Shown here: positions 13,848 to 24,747 of the stretch, piece after piece
How positions within the stretch are numbered: position 1 is the stretch's first letter
How the letters are laid out: every line of letters begins with the position of its first letter
From: Candidatus Vallotiella adelgis
Lineage (GTDB): Bacteria; Pseudomonadota; Gammaproteobacteria; Burkholderiales; Burkholderiaceae
Reading direction: 5' to 3'
DNA: 64,000 bases
NCBI RefSeq assembly: GCF_020541305.1
Contig: NZ_CP047396.1
Location: 1-64,000 of the forward strand
The notes under the pieces: model-generated
What the model was told of the DNA's origin: nothing
The model's input: only the letters and a program-made list of their open reading frames with translations
The model's database searches: none
Position numbers and translations under genes: made by a program

Positions 13848-14846
13848 GTGATCTGGCTGGAACTTTTATTAATGCTTGTGGTAATTTTAAGTGCTTCTGA
13901 ATTATTCACAAACGCGCTGGAGCACCTAGGTGAGCGGTTGAGGTTATCCGAGGGCGCAACTGGCTCATTGTTTGCAGCGATTGGTACTGCACTACCTGAG
14001 ACATCTATTCCACTAATCACTATTTTTTCAGGACGTGGCGATCGGCTTAATGAAGAGATTAGTATAGGAGCAATCTTAGGTGCGCCGTTAATGCTTGCGA
14101 CGCTATCTACATGTTTAATGACTGTTTCAGTACTCCGTCAGCGCGGACTCTTCGGACGAATACGGCCTGCTACCGACGGTATCAACCGCGATCTTAATTA
14201 TTTCCTGTTTGCGTTTTCGTTATCTGCCGCCGCAATGTATGTTCCACATACCAGCATACTAATGCAGGTAGGGTTAAGCGTCTCGCTTGTATGTATATAT
14301 CTGCACTACGTATATGCAACTTTGCGTGCATCACAAGCCTTAGTAGCTGGTGGATATGGTATCGGGGCATCAGATATTATGTATCTGGCGCGCATTGGTT
14401 TCCAGACCCGATGGGTAACAATTATATTGCAGTTAAGTATCTCGTTGGCTTTGCTAGTTGGTGGTGCGAAAGGGTTTATCCATGGTGTAGATAAGGCTTC
14501 CCAGCTGCTGGGCGTATCGCCGCTGCTGTTATCCCTGCTAATTATCCCGATTGCTACAGAGTTGCCTGAGAAGATCAATAGTATCTTGTGGGTGCGTCGC
14601 GGAAAAGATACGCTTGCGTTTGGAAACCTTACCGGTGCAATGGTTTTCCAAGGTACATTACTTCCGGCGCTAGGCATTATACTCACGTCATGGGAACCGC
14701 GCAGCGAAATGCTGATCGGAATTGTGATCACGCTAGTTGCTGCAGCGTGGTGTCGTGCGCTGTCATGCTGTCTCGGCCTACCAATCTGGGGGCTTCTGTT
14801 TAATGGCATGCTCTATGCAGTCTATCTAGCCGTGACATTAACATAA
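13848..14846 (+). CDS. Sodium/calcium exchanger family membrane protein
   Basis: This is a CaCA-superfamily cation antiporter, a polytopic inner-membrane protein expected to exchange Ca2+ (or similar ions) for Na+ or H+. The two alpha-repeats that form the ion site are visible: GSLFAAIGTALPETSIPL in the N-terminal half and LLIIPIATELPEKINSI in the C-terminal half. About ten hydrophobic segments surround them. I choose the GTG at 13848 (332 residues) because GGGAGAG lies just upstream at 13836-13842 and the family N-terminus begins about here. An upstream in-frame GTG at 13764 would add 28 residues unlike the family. The frame is intact. The transported ion cannot be decided from sequence. Confidence 0.85.
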   Translation: MIWLELLLMLVVILSASELFTNALEHLGERLRLSEGATGSLFAAIGTALPETSIPLITIFSGRGDRLNEEISIGAILGAPLMLATLSTCLMTVSVLRQRGLFGRIRPATDGINRDLNYFLFAFSLSAAAMYVPHTSILMQVGLSVSLVCIYLHYVYATLRASQALVAGGYGIGASDIMYLARIGFQTRWVTIILQLSISLALLVGGAKGFIHGVDKASQLLGVSPLLLSLLIIPIATELPEKINSILWVRRGKDTLAFGNLTGAMVFQGTLLPALGIILTSWEPRSEMLIGIVITLVAAAWCRALSCCLGLPIWGLLFNGMLYAVYLAVTLT

Positions 14847-15092
14847 ACTGCTATATTTTCTGTTTTTATTTAATGCCGGAGATAACAATTCCTATGAGGT
14901 ACTATGGAATAAGCAGTATTTGCTAAGAAACAACGCAAATAAGCTGAGCGCAAAGCTATGAGTCCATCTGACGCGCATCAACCTGTAGCATATTGCAGTA
15001 TTAGTCTTAGTTGATGATCTTTACTTAAACTCTAAGGAAAAACTAGACGCAGGATCACCCCTAACATGATGCAGCGAGATTACTCGGAGCCA
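14847..15092. other. Spacer between convergent exchanger gene and metE
   Basis: A short decayed stretch. A broken frame near 14900-15000 includes AKKQRK and AERKAMSPSD-like words, but I cannot assign it. The spacer ends in a long palindrome. Confidence 0.35.
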
Positions 15093-15138
15093 GCTCTCAT
15101 AAATCGCTCAGGCTCGAGCCTGAGCGATTTATGAGAGC
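15093..15138. repeat. 46-bp perfect palindrome
   Basis: Positions 15093-15115 and 15116-15138 are exact reverse complements with no unpaired centre. It lies between two convergent genes and may act as a bidirectional terminator, though it lacks a U-run on either side. It is much longer than a usual terminator stem. Confidence 0.85.
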
Positions 15139-15216
15139 ACTGGTAAAATCTAGGGAGCTATTATGGACTAGCCTATTTTTCTTAGTAAAAAGCTGAGTTT
15201 TCTATATTAGAATAAA

Positions 15217-15259
15217 CCAAAAACCTGCCGCAGAATACCCAGACGAAGCAGGTTTTTGG
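15217..15259 (-). terminator. Terminator of metE
   Basis: Twelve bases at 15217-15228 pair perfectly with 15248-15259, with a 19-base loop. Read on the minus strand it lies about 40 bases after the metE stop, and the stem contains an A5/U5 tract. It is placed and built as the metE terminator. Confidence 0.7.
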
Positions 15260-15301
15260 GCACTAAACTGAACTTAACTAGTATTTAAGTTTTATTCTTC
15301 C

Positions 15302-17596
15302 TCATGCATTAGATGCCGCATCTGCGCGTAATATATGCGCAGCAGCTACCATATTTTGTAGCGCTGGGATAACTTCTGTCCATGTGCGCGTTTTTAATCC
15401 ACAGTCTGGATTGATCCACAAGCGCTCGGCTGGAATCCGCTGAGATGCCTTTCGCATCAACTGAACAATATGTTCCTGAGTCGGGATGTTCGGTGAATGT
15501 ATATCATATACACCTGGTCCAATCTCATTCGGATAGTTAAAGTGATCGAATGCATCCAGCAGTTCCATATCTGAGCGAGCTGTTTCGATTGTGATGACGT
15601 CTGCATCCATATCTGCAATTGATGTGATAATATCGTTGAATTCCGCATAGCACATGTGCGTGTGGATCTGTGTTTCATCGCGAACGCCATTAGCTGCAAT
15701 ACGGAATGCGCTGACTGCCCACTGCAAATACTCACTCCATTGCGACTTGCGCAATGGCAAGCCTTCGCGCAAGGCTGCCTCATCAATTTGAATTACGCGA
15801 ACGCCCGCATGCTCGAGATCATATACCTCTGCGCGGATAGCCAGCGCAAGCTGCTGACACGATAAAGCGCGAGGCTGGTCATCGCGAACGAACGACCAGT
15901 TCAGAATTGTTACTGGCCCGGTTAACATGGCCTTCATTGGTTTTTGAGTCAGCGATTGCGCATACTGCATCCACTCGACTGTCATCGCCTTCGGCCGGTG
16001 GATATCACCGAACATAATAGGTGGTTTTACGCACCGTGAGCCATAGGACTGAACCCAGCCGAACTGGCTGAACGCATAGCCTTCAAATTGCTCACCGAAA
16101 TACTCGACCATGTCATTTCGCTCGGCTTCACCGTGTACTAGCACATCTAGCCCTAGTATTTCTTGTTCTCGTACAGTGCGCGCAATCTGTTCGCGCATAG
16201 CAGTGTTATAGCCTGCCTCATCTAGTTTTCCAAGACGGAAATGGCTACGTGCCTGGCGGATTTCCTCAGTTTGTGGAAACGAACCAATTGTTGTAGTCGG
16301 ATATAATGGAAGACTTAATTGCTTGTGTTGCTTGAGTGCGCGTTCCGAATAGGGACTTCTACGGCGCTCCATCTCGGGGTTAATGCAAGAAAGCGCTGAC
16401 TTAACGTCTGGATTATGTACACGCGCCGACACTTTCCGCGTTGCTATAGCGGATTTATTATCCAGTAGTTCGGATTCTACGGCTTGTCTACCATTATTCA
16501 GTGCACTGGAAAGTATATTAAGTTCGTCCAATTTTTGCAGGGCAAACGCAAGCCATGAACGGAGCTCTGCATCAACGTTATACTCACTAGTTAGATCTAC
16601 CGGAACGTGCAGTAGTGAGCATGATGGTGCTAACCAAAGACGCTGTCCGAGATGCCGATGGATAGGCTCAAGCCAGTCAAGCGTTGCAACAAAATCGGTT
16701 TTCCAGATATTTCGGCCATTAACAACGCCGAGTGATAGCACGCTGTCGGCCGGGAACCTCATTATTACATCGGAGATTTCATTGCGAGCATTAAACGTAT
16801 CTAAGTGTAGGCCCTGTACTGGTAATCGGCACGCAAGCGGCAGATTGTCCTGTAATTGTCCAAAGTAAGTAGCTAATAGGAGCTTAACCTGATTGGTGCG
16901 CAACGCATCATAAGCGCGAATAAATGCTTTCTGCCAGCTTGGATCAAGCTCCGTAACAAGAATCGGTTCGTCGATCTGCACCCATTCGACGCCACATGCG
17001 GCAAGTTTGGCTAACAATTGCTCATAGATTGGCAAGAGACGCGGAAGTAGCGCGAGTTTATCTGAATTGTCTTTGGTTTTGCCGAGCCACAGGTATGTCA
17101 GTGGTCCGATAATTACCACCTTAGCTTTCACGCCCAGGCGTCGAGACTGATCGAATTCGTCGATCAGTCTCGACGCATCAAGAGAAAATGTCGTTGAAGC
17201 GCTTAATTCTGGAACGATATAATGATAGTTAGTATCGAACCACTTTGTCATTTCACCAGCTTGCACGCCGCAGCAGCCATGCGCTCTATCCGTAGCCGAG
17301 CGGCCGCGTGCCATCCGAAAATAGTTGTCTAGCAAATCACCGCCTAGATAGCGAACACGCTCTGGCAAGTTGCCGAGTGTGAAGCTCATATCTAGAACGT
17401 GGTCATAGAATGCGAAATCGCCTACTGGCGACCAGTCTAGTTTCGCCTGGTTGGCCCAATTCTGCTGACGCAGTTGAGAACCTGTAGCCTTTAGTTCTTC
17501 TAGCGATAACTGCGCCTTCCAGTAAGATTCAAGTGCGAATTTTAATTCCCGCTTTGCGCCAATGCGCGGAAAGCCAAGATTGTGCGTAATAGCCAT
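15302..17596 (-). CDS. metE: Cobalamin-independent methionine synthase
   Basis: MetE transfers a methyl group from methyl-tetrahydrofolate triglutamate to homocysteine, making methionine without vitamin B12. The 764-residue product has normal family length. It begins [23 protein letters not shown], the typical start, and contains the C-terminal catalytic domain with [12 protein letters not shown] (His and Cys zinc ligands near residue 648) and [11 protein letters not shown] (third Cys ligand) near the end. TTIGSFPQT marks the start of the second barrel. The gene is divergent from metR with 106 bases between them, the classical arrangement in which MetR with homocysteine activates metE. A 17-bp hairpin lies inside the coding sequence (17138-17176). 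Confidence 0.98.
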   Translation of the reverse strand: MAITHNLGFPRIGAKRELKFALESYWKAQLSLEELKATGSQLRQQNWANQAKLDWSPVGDFAFYDHVLDMSFTLGNLPERVRYLGGDLLDNYFRMARGRSATDRAHGCCGVQAGEMTKWFDTNYHYIVPELSASTTFSLDASRLIDEFDQSRRLGVKAKVVIIGPLTYLWLGKTKDNSDKLALLPRLLPIYEQLLAKLAACGVEWVQIDEPILVTELDPSWQKAFIRAYDALRTNQVKLLLATYFGQLQDNLPLACRLPVQGLHLDTFNARNEISDVIMRFPADSVLSLGVVNGRNIWKTDFVATLDWLEPIHRHLGQRLWLAPSCSLLHVPVDLTSEYNVDAELRSWLAFALQKLDELNILSSALNNGRQAVESELLDNKSAIATRKVSARVHNPDVKSALSCINPEMERRRSPYSERALKQHKQLSLPLYPTTTIGSFPQTEEIRQARSHFRLGKLDEAGYNTAMREQIARTVREQEILGLDVLVHGEAERNDMVEYFGEQFEGYAFSQFGWVQSYGSRCVKPPIMFGDIHRPKAMTVEWMQYAQSLTQKPMKAMLTGPVTILNWSFVRDDQPRALSCQQLALAIRAEVYDLEHAGVRVIQIDEAALREGLPLRKSQWSEYLQWAVSAFRIAANGVRDETQIHTHMCYAEFNDIITSIADMDADVITIETARSDMELLDAFDHFNYPNEIGPGVYDIHSPNIPTQEHIVQLMRKASQRIPAERLWINPDCGLKTRTWTEVIPALQNMVAAAHILRADAASNA

Positions 17597-17648
17597 GATT
17601 TAGACAAAAGCGAGGTTTAAAGTAGATCGATCATAGGGGTTGGTATGC

Positions 17649-17673
17649 ATGAAAGAAAGTGGCATTATTTCAT
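17649..17673. promoter_or_regulatory. Candidate MetR operator
   Basis: In the metE-metR divergent spacer ATGAAA (17649-17654) and TTTCAT (17668-17673) form inverted half-sites 13 bases apart. MetR sites in enterics use TGAA/TTCA half-sites, though with closer spacing. It is plausible as a LysR-type operator but unproven. Confidence 0.35.
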
Positions 17674-17702
17674 TTATATATTAGCTATTCTCATGGCTCA
17701 AT

Positions 17703-18617
17703 ATGCTCGAACGTATCCATCTGGTAATTGTGCGCGAAGTTGACCGGAGAGGCTCATTAACCGCCGCCGCCGAAGTATTGTGCTTAACTCAGTCGGCTCT
17801 AAGTCACACAGTTAAGAAGATGGAGCAAATGTTAGGCACAGCAGTTTGGCGTCGCGAAGGTCGTAACTTACGGCTGACGCAAGCGGGAGAATACCTATTA
17901 TCGGTTGCTAATCGAGTATTGCCACAGCTAGAGCACGCACAGGCTCGTCTGGTTCAGTACGCAATTGGCGAGCGTGGCACGCTACGCATCGGGATGGAGT
18001 GCCATCCTTGTTATCAATGGTTGCTTAAAATTGTGTCGCCGTATTTGGCACAATGGCCAGATGTTCATCTGGACGTAAAGCAGCAGTTTCAGTTCGGTGG
18101 TATTGGTGCATTATTTGTCTATGACATCGATATTCTAGTAACACCCGATCCGTTGTGTCGAACTGGTCTTCGATTCGAGCCAGTATTCGACTACGAGCAG
18201 GTGCTAGTTGTCCAACGTGGGCACGCATTAACAGGTAGAGCATACGTCGAGCCAGCACAGTTAACTGACGAAGTGCTAATTACCTATCCGGTCGATATCG
18301 ACCGGCTTGATATATATTCGCAATTCTTAATACCGGCTGGCGTACGGCCAAAGCGTCACGAGACAATCGAGACTACCGATATCATAGTACAAATGGTTGC
18401 CAGCGGACGCGGTGTTGCCGCGCTGCCATTCTGGTTAGTTCGAGAGTATTCGAATAAGATGCCAATCGAGGCAGTACAGCTGGGACGAGAAGGCATCGCT
18501 AAGCAGATCTTCGTAGGCATGCGCGAGGCAGATGCTGATACCGACTACCTCGTTGCTTTCGTAGCCCTCGCGCGCCATTTGGGGAATCATACTGCAGCGT
18601 GGCATCACCCTCGCTGA
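17703..18617 (+). CDS. metR: LysR-type regulator MetR
   Basis: This 304-residue LysR-family transcription factor has the winged-helix DNA-binding domain at residues 1-60 (LTAAAEVLCLTQSALSHTVKKME is the helix-turn-helix). It then has a linker helix and the two-lobed effector-binding domain (MECHPCYQWLLKIV near 98, where MetR binds homocysteine). Both the HPCYQWL signature and the divergent position next to metE identify it as MetR. The ATG at 17703 matches the family N-terminus, but I see no good ribosome binding site. The stop codon sits inside a small hairpin (18607-18623). Retention of a dedicated regulator is notable in so eroded a genome and suggests methionine synthesis is still controlled. 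Confidence 0.93.
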   Translation: MLERIHLVIVREVDRRGSLTAAAEVLCLTQSALSHTVKKMEQMLGTAVWRREGRNLRLTQAGEYLLSVANRVLPQLEHAQARLVQYAIGERGTLRIGMECHPCYQWLLKIVSPYLAQWPDVHLDVKQQFQFGGIGALFVYDIDILVTPDPLCRTGLRFEPVFDYEQVLVVQRGHALTGRAYVEPAQLTDEVLITYPVDIDRLDIYSQFLIPAGVRPKRHETIETTDIIVQMVASGRGVAALPFWLVREYSNKMPIEAVQLGREGIAKQIFVGMREADADTDYLVAFVALARHLGNHTAAWHHPR

Positions 18618-20690
18618 GAGGGTCAGACTAACTACTTCTACAACAACTTGGATCGCAATACACAAGTTTTTACCGTTTTATTGTTACACGAATCTCGTAA
18701 ATATTTACCTGTTCCCAGCTAAAAAACTAGGATTTCACCGCTGAGTTAGCCTATCACAGGTACTACGTCGCGGGCAGTAGCTGCCGTCCCGGCGAGCTAG
18801 AGTGCCCACTAGAACTGTAGTCAAGGAGGCAGTCTACTTGTTAGTTTTTTTAATGCGTATTGTTATTGACCGATTGAATCGACCTGATGCGATTGTTGAG
18901 CTGAGTTTTGCATAGGAAATTGCCCCCCCTCTCCACAGAAGACACACCTTAACCCACTTTTCTTGGAGCAGGCATTAATAAGCCGCTATACGATATGTAG
19001 AACAGCTATACACATGTAGTATCGTAACGTATACAGCATGAATTAATAAAATCGTATTCGACGTGCGCATAGCATATACAGCTGCTGCTGATTCCTAAAA
19101 AGTCTCTGCGCTCCGTTCGGCTGTCGTCCAACGTGGAGTAAACAATATATGAGACAGCCGAATCAATGAAAGCAGCGTTCAAGAAAAACCATGTATAAGA
19201 TATACCATACTCGGCATACCTACTCTGAAGTAGAGTGGGTTTAGCGTAATTCTGGTACGCTCCAATATGCGGCTCATGTGATGCCGTAGTCATAAGCCGC
19301 ATACTTAGATAGTACTCGTTCGCACTACACCAGCGGGTTTCTGTAGACGTACTGTCTATCAAGACTTAGAACGTGGAACAACACAATAAACCTAGCGCCA
19401 TAGTATGGCGCTAGAGTTTCTCGATATTAAAACAAAATCGTATGAGCTGAACTTCTGTATGGTATTAACAAAATATTTGCGATTTGATTGTTACTTGCGC
19501 CGCGTAAAAAGAGGTAAAAAATACAGCGTACGCTGTCTACGTCAACATAGAAACTACTTAAGCAATCTGCAAAAACATACACAGAACTGATGACAGATCA
19601 TCGACTACGTCGTGATAGATAAAGACTAGATCAAGTCAGTATTCCGCCATCTCTAGCGTGTCGGTTATAAAGTCGGACAGTCGGGGCTTTGTTAGGCCCT
19701 ACACGTTCTTTCTAATCGGGTGCTCTTAAATAAACTACTTTTCGAAGATCGCTCGCTATAGTCGGTCCGCTGCCCTAAGAGATTTCCACACCCGCTCAGC
19801 AAGCAGAAATTTCTTATGAACGATCTATGGGTATGCCCGTCGTCGAGCAGTACATTGATATAGAGCTGATCGAAAAGTATGCTGCCAATATCAGGGTAGC
19901 GTAGGGCAGGAAAACTTGCCCATCTAGCAAATAATATAAGCATGTCTATGTTGTTCAACACTATCGAAGTGGAATCGTTGCTAAGTGGGAGGGTCATGCT
20001 TTGCCATTGTTGCCGGCCTGAGCTAAGATACTATCAATATCGAAGTAAAGCGTTGCAGGAAAACCGCTAGCCTGCTGTCTAGCGGGAATCATCAACTCTT
20101 GATAGCAGTTCATACATTAAGAAGCAAGCCTGATCTCTTGATACCCCCGGGGGGGCTGAGTTTAAGATTGACGTGTATTGTAGAGAATAGGTTATATATC
20201 GTAACGGGAGCTATGCAGCGTGCGTGCTCAAAACGTATACGCAGCGTTAGAGCGATTCGACTATCGCCCATGTGATGGGGCGAGTGACTTAGTGCTAGAA
20301 ATCCTTTCGGTATCACTTTCATTAAATCTGTACACGATTACGCTCTATTTAGATTTTTTCCAGAAGAATAGACGATTATATCGCAATCGCTAGTACGGCT
20401 AGGAGCAGTCAAAAAGACTTACAAGAGATAAAAGATAACAAACTACTTCAGTCACCGGTGTCTTGTGGTTTCCGGCAAAGATCCCTGAAGCGTAATATCG
20501 TGAGGATTAAGTTATCTGTACCTCACCCCGAGATGAAGTAATGATCTAATACTGCTTTCACGTGCTATACGATATTTTCTTATGTATAAGTGACACGGGC
20601 TTATCTGCTAAGGTAGATAGGCTACTATAATTAGTTAATTCTTTTATCTCTTTACATGGAAGCGCACAGCTGCTTGGCGCGTCATCAATC
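18618..20690. other. 2-kb eroded spacer between metR and mnmG
   Basis: No intact gene. Open frames on either strand (the longest is 118 codons on the minus strand at 19006-19362) resemble nothing I know and have low-complexity composition. A 41-codon open stretch at 19779-19904 (plus) looks protein-like but is too short to assign. Small hairpins stand at 19392-19414 (10-bp stem, 3-base loop) and 20064-20085 (7-bp stem). Confidence 0.55.
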
Positions 20691-22691
20691 ATGTTTCACC
20701 CCATAGAATTCGATGTCATCGTAGTTGGCGGCGGACATGCCGGCACTGAAGCTGCACTTGCTTCTTCCCGAATGGGCGCGAAGACGTTATTGCTAACACA
20801 GAACATTGAGACACTTGGCCAGATGAGTTGCAATCCCTCGATTGGAGGTATTGGTAAAGGACATTTAGTTAAGGAGATTGATGCTTTAGGTGGAGCCATG
20901 GCAGCGTCTACTGACGAAGCTGGGATACAATTCCGTATCCTAAATGCATCTAAGGGTCCTGCCGTTCAAGCGACTCGCGCACAAGTCGACCGTATTTTAT
21001 ACAAAGCAGCGATTCGACGCCGCCTGGAGAACCAACTAAACCTCTTGCTTTTTCAGCAGGCTGTTGATGACCTTATAATAGAAGACCACTGTGCAGTAGG
21101 TGTTATTACGCAGATGGGAGTTCGTTTTAGGTCACGTACAATTGTGTTAACTACGGGCACGTTCCTTAACGGCAAAATCCATATCGGTCTAAACAGCTAT
21201 ACAGGTGGACGTGCTGGAGATCCGGCAGCGACATCGCTGTCGTTACGATTAAGGGAATGGAATCTACCGTGGGGGCGATTGAAGACCGGAACACCGCCCC
21301 GGATCGATGGCCGATCTATCGATTTCTCCAAGCTGAAAGAGCAGCCGGGTGATCTAAATCCAATTCCAGTATTCTCATTCCTAGGTCGCATCGATCAGCA
21401 TCCGCGTCAAGTGTCTTGCTGGACGACGCATACGAATGCTCAGACGCACGAAATCATCCGTAGTAGCCTAGATCGCTCTCCAATGTATACCGGTGCTATC
21501 GGAAGCGTAGGCCCCCGATATTGTCCTTCGATTGAAGATAAAATTTATCGATTTTCCACAAAAGATTCTCATCAGATTTTTTTAGAGCCAGAAGGGCTGA
21601 CGACGCACGAGTTTTATCCGAATGGTATCTCAACTAGCTTGCCGTTCGATGTTCAACTGAACTTAATTCGCTCGATCAGAGGTCTTGAGCATGCTCATAT
21701 TCTGCGGCCGGGCTATGCAATTGAATATGATTATATTGATCCAAGAGCCCTGAAAGCATCGCTCGAGACAAAAGCAATCGCAGGATTATTTTTTGCTGGA
21801 CAGATGAACGGAACAACTGGGTACGAAGAGGCCGCCGCTCAGGGGCTGTTAGCAGGCATTAATGCAGGGCTTTTTGTGCAACAGCGTGACGCATGGGTAC
21901 CTCGTCGAGATCAAGCATACCTGGGTGTTCTCGTTGATGATCTTGTGACGCGAGGCGTATCTGAGCCTTACCGGATGTTCACAAGTCGGGCCGAATACCG
22001 ATTGAGCTTGCACGAAGACAACGCCGATATGAGGCTGACGGAAAGCGGTCGAGAATTGGGTGTTATCGATGACCTGCGGTGGGAGATATTCTTGTCTAAG
22101 CGCGATGCTATTTTACGTGAAACAGCCCGTTTGAAATCGACATGGGTACATCCTAATACGTTGCCAGAGAAAGATGCAATCGCGTTACTAGGTAAACCAA
22201 TTAACCATGAGTACAGCTTGGCAGATTTATTGCGTCGTCCTGGAGTTAGCTATGATAGGTTAATGGCGCTACAGGCTAGCTGTTATGCGTCACCCGATGT
22301 ATTGATCGATGATCCAGCACTACTTGAGCAGATCAAATACCAGATCGAGATTAGGATTAAGTATCAAGGCTATATCGAGCGACAAGCAGGCGAAATTGAG
22401 CGGAACAAAGCATATGAACATACCCGGCTGCCGGAGAATTTAGATTACTCAAAAGTTAGCGGGCTATCGCTCGAAGTCTGCCAAAAGCTCAATTATTATC
22501 GTCCTGAAACCATTGGACAGGCCTCGCGGATCTCTGGTGTCACACCGGTTGCTATTTCTCTGTTGATGGTCTATCTGAAAAAAATTTTTCGGCATTCAAC
22601 GCCAACCCAAAATTTGGTAGCACCGCATGCTCATTCAGAAGCTATCAATACTACAACTAACAACCTCTCTACGCGGTCTAACGCGACATGA
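20691..22691 (+). CDS. mnmG: tRNA uridine-5-carboxymethylaminomethyl modification enzyme
   Basis: MnmG (GidA) with MnmE adds the carboxymethylaminomethyl group to U34 of certain tRNAs, using FAD and methylene-tetrahydrofolate. The 666-residue protein starts [20 protein letters not shown] with the dinucleotide-binding GGGHAG motif at about 13-18. It has [21 protein letters not shown] near 45 and [22 protein letters not shown] near 370, both diagnostic. The C-terminal helical domain that binds MnmE and tRNA is present ([19 protein letters not shown]). The tail after about residue 640 is not conserved. It overlaps rsmG by four bases (ATGA), so the pair is translationally coupled. Confidence 0.98.
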   Translation: MFHPIEFDVIVVGGGHAGTEAALASSRMGAKTLLLTQNIETLGQMSCNPSIGGIGKGHLVKEIDALGGAMAASTDEAGIQFRILNASKGPAVQATRAQVDRILYKAAIRRRLENQLNLLLFQQAVDDLIIEDHCAVGVITQMGVRFRSRTIVLTTGTFLNGKIHIGLNSYTGGRAGDPAATSLSLRLREWNLPWGRLKTGTPPRIDGRSIDFSKLKEQPGDLNPIPVFSFLGRIDQHPRQVSCWTTHTNAQTHEIIRSSLDRSPMYTGAIGSVGPRYCPSIEDKIYRFSTKDSHQIFLEPEGLTTHEFYPNGISTSLPFDVQLNLIRSIRGLEHAHILRPGYAIEYDYIDPRALKASLETKAIAGLFFAGQMNGTTGYEEAAAQGLLAGINAGLFVQQRDAWVPRRDQAYLGVLVDDLVTRGVSEPYRMFTSRAEYRLSLHEDNADMRLTESGRELGVIDDLRWEIFLSKRDAILRETARLKSTWVHPNTLPEKDAIALLGKPINHEYSLADLLRRPGVSYDRLMALQASCYASPDVLIDDPALLEQIKYQIEIRIKYQGYIERQAGEIERNKAYEHTRLPENLDYSKVSGLSLEVCQKLNYYRPETIGQASRISGVTPVAISLLMVYLKKIFRHSTPTQNLVAPHAHSEAINTTTNNLSTRSNAT

Positions 22692-23398
22692 TTTCTACTG
22701 AGAGTAGAGTGCTAAAAAACACATACGCAGACTTTGCATTGCAACGGCCTGGGCTTGATAAATTGTTGCGTTTTGGTGCTACTGAGCTTGGAGTTCTTCT
22801 GTCTGAGGAACAGAGAAGCGGGTTATTAGACTATGTCGGTTTACTGGTAAAATGGAATACAGTTTACAACCTTACTGCAATTCGTACACCAAGGAAAATA
22901 GTGATCCAGCATTTGCTTGATTCTCTAGCGATCGTGCCGCACATCGCCCCCCGTTCACCGGCATCGTTACTCGATGTTGGTTCTGGCGGTGGTTTGCCTG
23001 GTATCGTGATAGCACTTGCTATGCCGTTATGCAACGTAATGAACAACGATACTGTTCATAACAAAACTGCATTTCAGCAGCAAGTCAAGGGATGCCTGTG
23101 CTTGCAAAACCTGTCTATTATAACCGGCCGCGTACAGACATTGCGTGCCAAGATTAACGTACCAGATCAATTTAGCGCCATTGTATCGCGCGCGTTTTCG
23201 GGGCTAGCCGATTTTGTTAGGCTTTCTCGACATTTAGTTGCGCCAGGTGGAACCTTATGGGCGATGAAGGGCGTTTTTCCGAGTAAAGAAATTGCTTGCT
23301 TACCGGTTGGCGTAACGGTGCGACAGGTTATTCCTCTAGAAGTCCCATTGCTTGATGCCAAGCGTCATCTTGTTGAAATAGCTGTAGAGCTTGAATAA
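22688..23398 (+). CDS. rsmG: 16S rRNA (guanine-527-N7) methyltransferase
   Basis: RsmG (GidB) methylates G527 of 16S rRNA using S-adenosylmethionine. The 236-residue product has the SAM-binding loop [16 protein letters not shown] at about residues 96-111 and the FKRALxRP-type neighbour [12 protein letters not shown] later. The usual acidic strand end reads [17 protein letters not shown], with Asn replacing a residue usually Leu, a mild change. Its ATG overlaps the mnmG stop. The frame is intact. In Burkholderia, parA and parB follow this gene; here they are missing. Confidence 0.95.
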   Translation: MISTESRVLKNTYADFALQRPGLDKLLRFGATELGVLLSEEQRSGLLDYVGLLVKWNTVYNLTAIRTPRKIVIQHLLDSLAIVPHIAPRSPASLLDVGSGGGLPGIVIALAMPLCNVMNNDTVHNKTAFQQQVKGCLCLQNLSIITGRVQTLRAKINVPDQFSAIVSRAFSGLADFVRLSRHLVAPGGTLWAMKGVFPSKEIACLPVGVTVRQVIPLEVPLLDAKRHLVEIAVELE

Positions 23399-24592
23399 GC
23401 TGCTCTTATCATATCTCCAACCGAATCGCGAAGTATCATATAGTAGAATATCAAGGTTGCCTAGACCACAACGTCGGTTAACCTTGAGGGGAGCCTAATA
23501 GTGCAGAAAACTGTGGTATTGTCAATAGAATCTTGATTCACAGCGGCAACACAAAAATTTCAAGAATATCTGGCAACGAAGATTTGTAATTCACCAGAGG
23601 ATAAATGAGACATCTAGCGCCTTCCAAATACATTCAAATTTACGCGAAAGTAGGCAGCCGCATCGGTTAGGACGCTTCACTAAAAGCTATTTCGCTGCGT
23701 ATAATGAAAGTATGGTACGTAAGAAGGGAAGAGTCGCTAAATATTCCATCCTAGCAACGTTGGTGGCTGTACTTGCACTATTATAAAGCAGTATGCCCTC
23801 ACCTAAAATCTTGGTATATCATGCCGACCCCCCAAAAAAAGTTTATATAAAATCATGATGACGCTATATAATCTGCCGAAATTAACCAAAGCGGTTGCAT
23901 ATTCGGAATTTCTAACATTAGGTTTTATCGCCGATTCATCAACATAGCTCACCAATGATAGTGAGCTATGTGTAATCGTTTATCACTTTATCTACTAGAG
24001 CTGTTGTCTATGGAGATGTCTAGCGAGCGATATTCCTTCGTGGTTTTGACGGTTAATTCTGGACATATCCTGGACTCGTTAGGTAACCTGTGAAACGTCT
24101 GCATATTACATTACAGAGGTATATCTTCCTTGTATACATCATTACATTTTGCGCTACGTCGATAATATAAGAAAGAACGACATACCTGATCGTCGCCCGC
24201 ACTAGGCGCTATCGTTAGTAGGATGAGATATCACACTTAGCTTGTGAGCGAAATCCCGTTGCTCTCTATAACTAGCTGGCCGCTGCAGGTTCGGAAGGCA
24301 ATTGCATACGTGCCGAGATTCCATTTCGTGTTTGCATTTCACTGGGCTGCGTATTGTGATAGCGCAGACGTTCTCTATGCGAATATCGATCTTTTACTGC
24401 TTAACAAGAAATCTGCGGAATGCAGTGCCGTGTATCGCTGAATTCCGGGTTAGATGCGCTTGTATCATGAGTAATAAAGCCTTGAATATACCGCAACAAT
24501 CACTTACAATTCCTCGAGGCTGTAAGCTGCCTTATCTCTAAAAAAACGAACGCAACCGTAGTCAAGTTGCTAAAAATTTTTAATAACAATTA
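23399..24592. other. Eroded spacer where parA-parB would lie
   Basis: About 1.2 kb between rsmG and the ATP synthase operon. In Burkholderia relatives the chromosome-partition genes parA and parB sit here. I searched for the ParA Walker motif and ParB motifs and found none. One clean hairpin remains at 23942-23971. Confidence 0.5.
23942..23971. repeat. Hairpin in parAB-site spacer
   Basis: Eleven bases at 23942-23952 pair perfectly with 23961-23971 around an 8-base loop. No gene is next to it. It is probably a leftover terminator. Confidence 0.6.
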
Positions 24593-24670
24593 GGGTACTG
24601 TACTAAACGCAACAGCCAGATTACGTTTAGTACAGTACCCGTCCTCCCTGTAAAACAGGGAACCGGACGG
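24593..24670 (+). promoter_or_regulatory. Two consecutive strong hairpins before atpI
   Basis: A 17-bp perfect stem (24593-24609 with 24624-24640) is followed at once by a nested hairpin (outer 24639-24644 with 24665-24670, inner CCCTGT/ACAGGG). The two share bases 24639-24640. They end about 78 bases before atpI. They may be the terminator of a lost upstream gene or a leader structure of the atp operon. Confidence 0.55.
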
Positions 24671-24747
24671 TAACTGTCAGCAATGGTTAAGAGGATGAAC
24701 TGGAGGATCACAATAGTCCTCCGCTTATCTGATGAGCCTCTAAGCGC

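Noticed and set aside
14306-14809. 167-codon antisense frame in the exchanger gene
   Set aside because: It mirrors a membrane-protein coding frame and has no similarity of its own.
16383-16868. 161-codon open frame on the plus strand inside metE
   Set aside because: It is the complement of a conserved metE region; the metE frame explains it.
19006-19362. 118-codon minus-strand open frame
   Set aside because: No ribosome binding site, no known motif, composition like decayed DNA; length is not remarkable in this spacer.
19405-19590. 61-codon plus-strand frame starting in a hairpin arm
   Set aside because: Its ATG is part of the 19392-19414 stem and there is no Shine-Dalgarno or protein similarity.
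19779-19904. 41-codon protein-like stretch
   Set aside because: Too short and not recognised; could be chance.
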